This document shows positions 5,567-5,841 of a DNA stretch of 5,841 nt, piece by piece (the stretch's first letter is position 1; each line of letters starts with the position of its first letter). Origin of the DNA: JAVZGQ01 sp038998365 (GTDB lineage Archaea > Aenigmatarchaeota > Aenigmatarchaeia > CG10238-14 > SCSR01). Made by a program: the position numbers and the translations under genes. The stretch lies in assembly GCA_038998365.1 (NCBI GenBank), contig JAVZHJ010000039.1, positions 1-5,841 of the forward strand, read 5' to 3'. Below the pieces are notes generated by a model. It made no database searches. It saw nothing but the letters and a program-made list of their open reading frames with translations, and had not been told where the DNA came from.

Positions 5567-5761
5567 TTACTCAATTCCAACAATTTTTAAAAATTGTGCT
5601 GATGTCAAAATTTCCATATTCTTGAATTTTTTTGAGCATCGTGATGTAAATTTCTATTTTTTCTTTCTCAAGAATTCTTGAAAATTATCCACCAAGAGTT
5701 TCTTAGCAAATATTGATCTCCAAACATTGGTGTCAAGAACTACTTTGACTTTCTCACCCAT
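5567..5761 (-). pseudogene. PIN-domain (VapC-like) toxin remnant with internal deletion and frameshifts
   Basis: Seen: ATG at 5761, then MGEKVKVVLDTNVWRSIFAK, the classic first strand of a PIN ribonuclease with catalytic Asp10. The frame stops at 5656-5654. Adding one T to the TTTT run at 5684-5681 lets it continue as DNFSRILEKEKIEIYIT, the expected next part of the fold. Then follow MLKKIQEY and, in the starting frame again, EILTSAQFLKIVGIE with a TAA at 5569-5567, which resembles the C-terminal tail of this PIN family (after the GDxxLL motif, ...ILTpreFL). The total is about 65 codons; intact members have about 130-140. The middle, with the catalytic Glu and the later Asp residues, is missing, so it cannot be an active nuclease even if the frameshifts are sequencing errors. 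Known: VapC toxins are PIN ribonucleases inhibited by VapB. Its ATG overlaps the end of the upstream antitoxin-like gene by 8 nt. Confidence 0.75.
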
Positions 5762-5841
5762 CCCACTGCTTATCTATTAGTTTGTCAATGGCAATACCTT
5801 TCTCTTTTGTCTCAGTTTCGATTTTTTTCTCCAATTTCCTC
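5754..5841 (-). CDS. C-terminal end of a small VapB-like antitoxin, cut by the window edge
   Basis: Seen: 28 codons in frame from the window edge to the TGA at 5756-5754, ending EKGIAIDKLIDKQWDG after a Lys/Glu-rich stretch. The stop overlaps the PIN gene's ATG (GATGGGTGA, 8-nt overlap), the usual coupling of an antitoxin gene to its toxin. The sequence is too short for a family call; the antitoxin role is inferred from position and from its charged C-terminal tail. Its 5' part, with any DNA-binding domain, is outside the window. It could persist as an orphan antitoxin now that the toxin is broken. Confidence 0.55.
   Translation of the reverse strand, partial: RKLEKKIETETKEKGIAIDKLIDKQWDG

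Noticed and set aside
1..5841. CRISPR array, tRNA/rRNA genes, transposase or terminal inverted repeats of an insertion sequence
   Set aside because: Looked for on both strands; no regularly spaced repeats, cloverleaf-like GC-rich segments or transposase motifs were seen by eye.

Overview
The window is strongly AT-rich and looks archaeal. Arg is mostly AGA/AGG and Ile is often ATA. Three minus-strand genes have a TATA-like box centred about 26-29 nt upstream of their start codon, the arrangement of leaderless archaeal transcripts. The operon-internal antitoxin gene instead has an archaeal-type GGTGA ribosome binding site. The gene families (AbiE toxin-antitoxin, archaeal DUF4143-type ATPases, PIN-domain toxin) fit a low-GC archaeon. 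I cannot name the lineage; a DPANN or thermophilic archaeon would fit. No tRNA, rRNA, CRISPR array or insertion sequence is visible.

Layout. (1) Bases 1-1111, plus strand: a type IV toxin-antitoxin pair, with the AbiEii nucleotidyltransferase toxin (5' end outside the window) followed by, and overlapping, an AbiEi-type antitoxin. (2) About 1112-1604: an unrecognised, decayed minus-strand gene remnant wedged between the antitoxin and the next gene. (3) 1605-2846, minus: an intact DUF4143-type ATPase with its own TATA box and a 9-bp inverted repeat bracketing promoter and start. (4) 2878-3111: intergenic. (5) 3112-4400, minus: a second, divergent DUF4143-type ATPase broken by one frameshift, so that its Walker A loop has no usable start codon in its own frame. 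(6) 4431-4662: no intact gene, but two short coding-like segments. (7) 4663-5492, minus: a likely two-gene operon of unrecognised proteins, one soluble and one with two hydrophobic segments. (8) 5567-5841, minus: the end of a small VapB-like antitoxin overlapping a PIN-domain toxin gene that has lost its middle.

Taken together this is an accessory stretch: one apparently complete toxin-antitoxin pair, one dead toxin-antitoxin pair, two ATPases of a family abundant and often multicopy in archaea, and gene debris. Several disruptions can each be repaired by adding one base in or next to a short homopolymer. That may be real decay or a consensus error in the assembly, and it should be settled before any of these genes is called dead. 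The least explained intact material is the two-gene unit at 4663-5492. No complete new system can be demonstrated from sequence alone.
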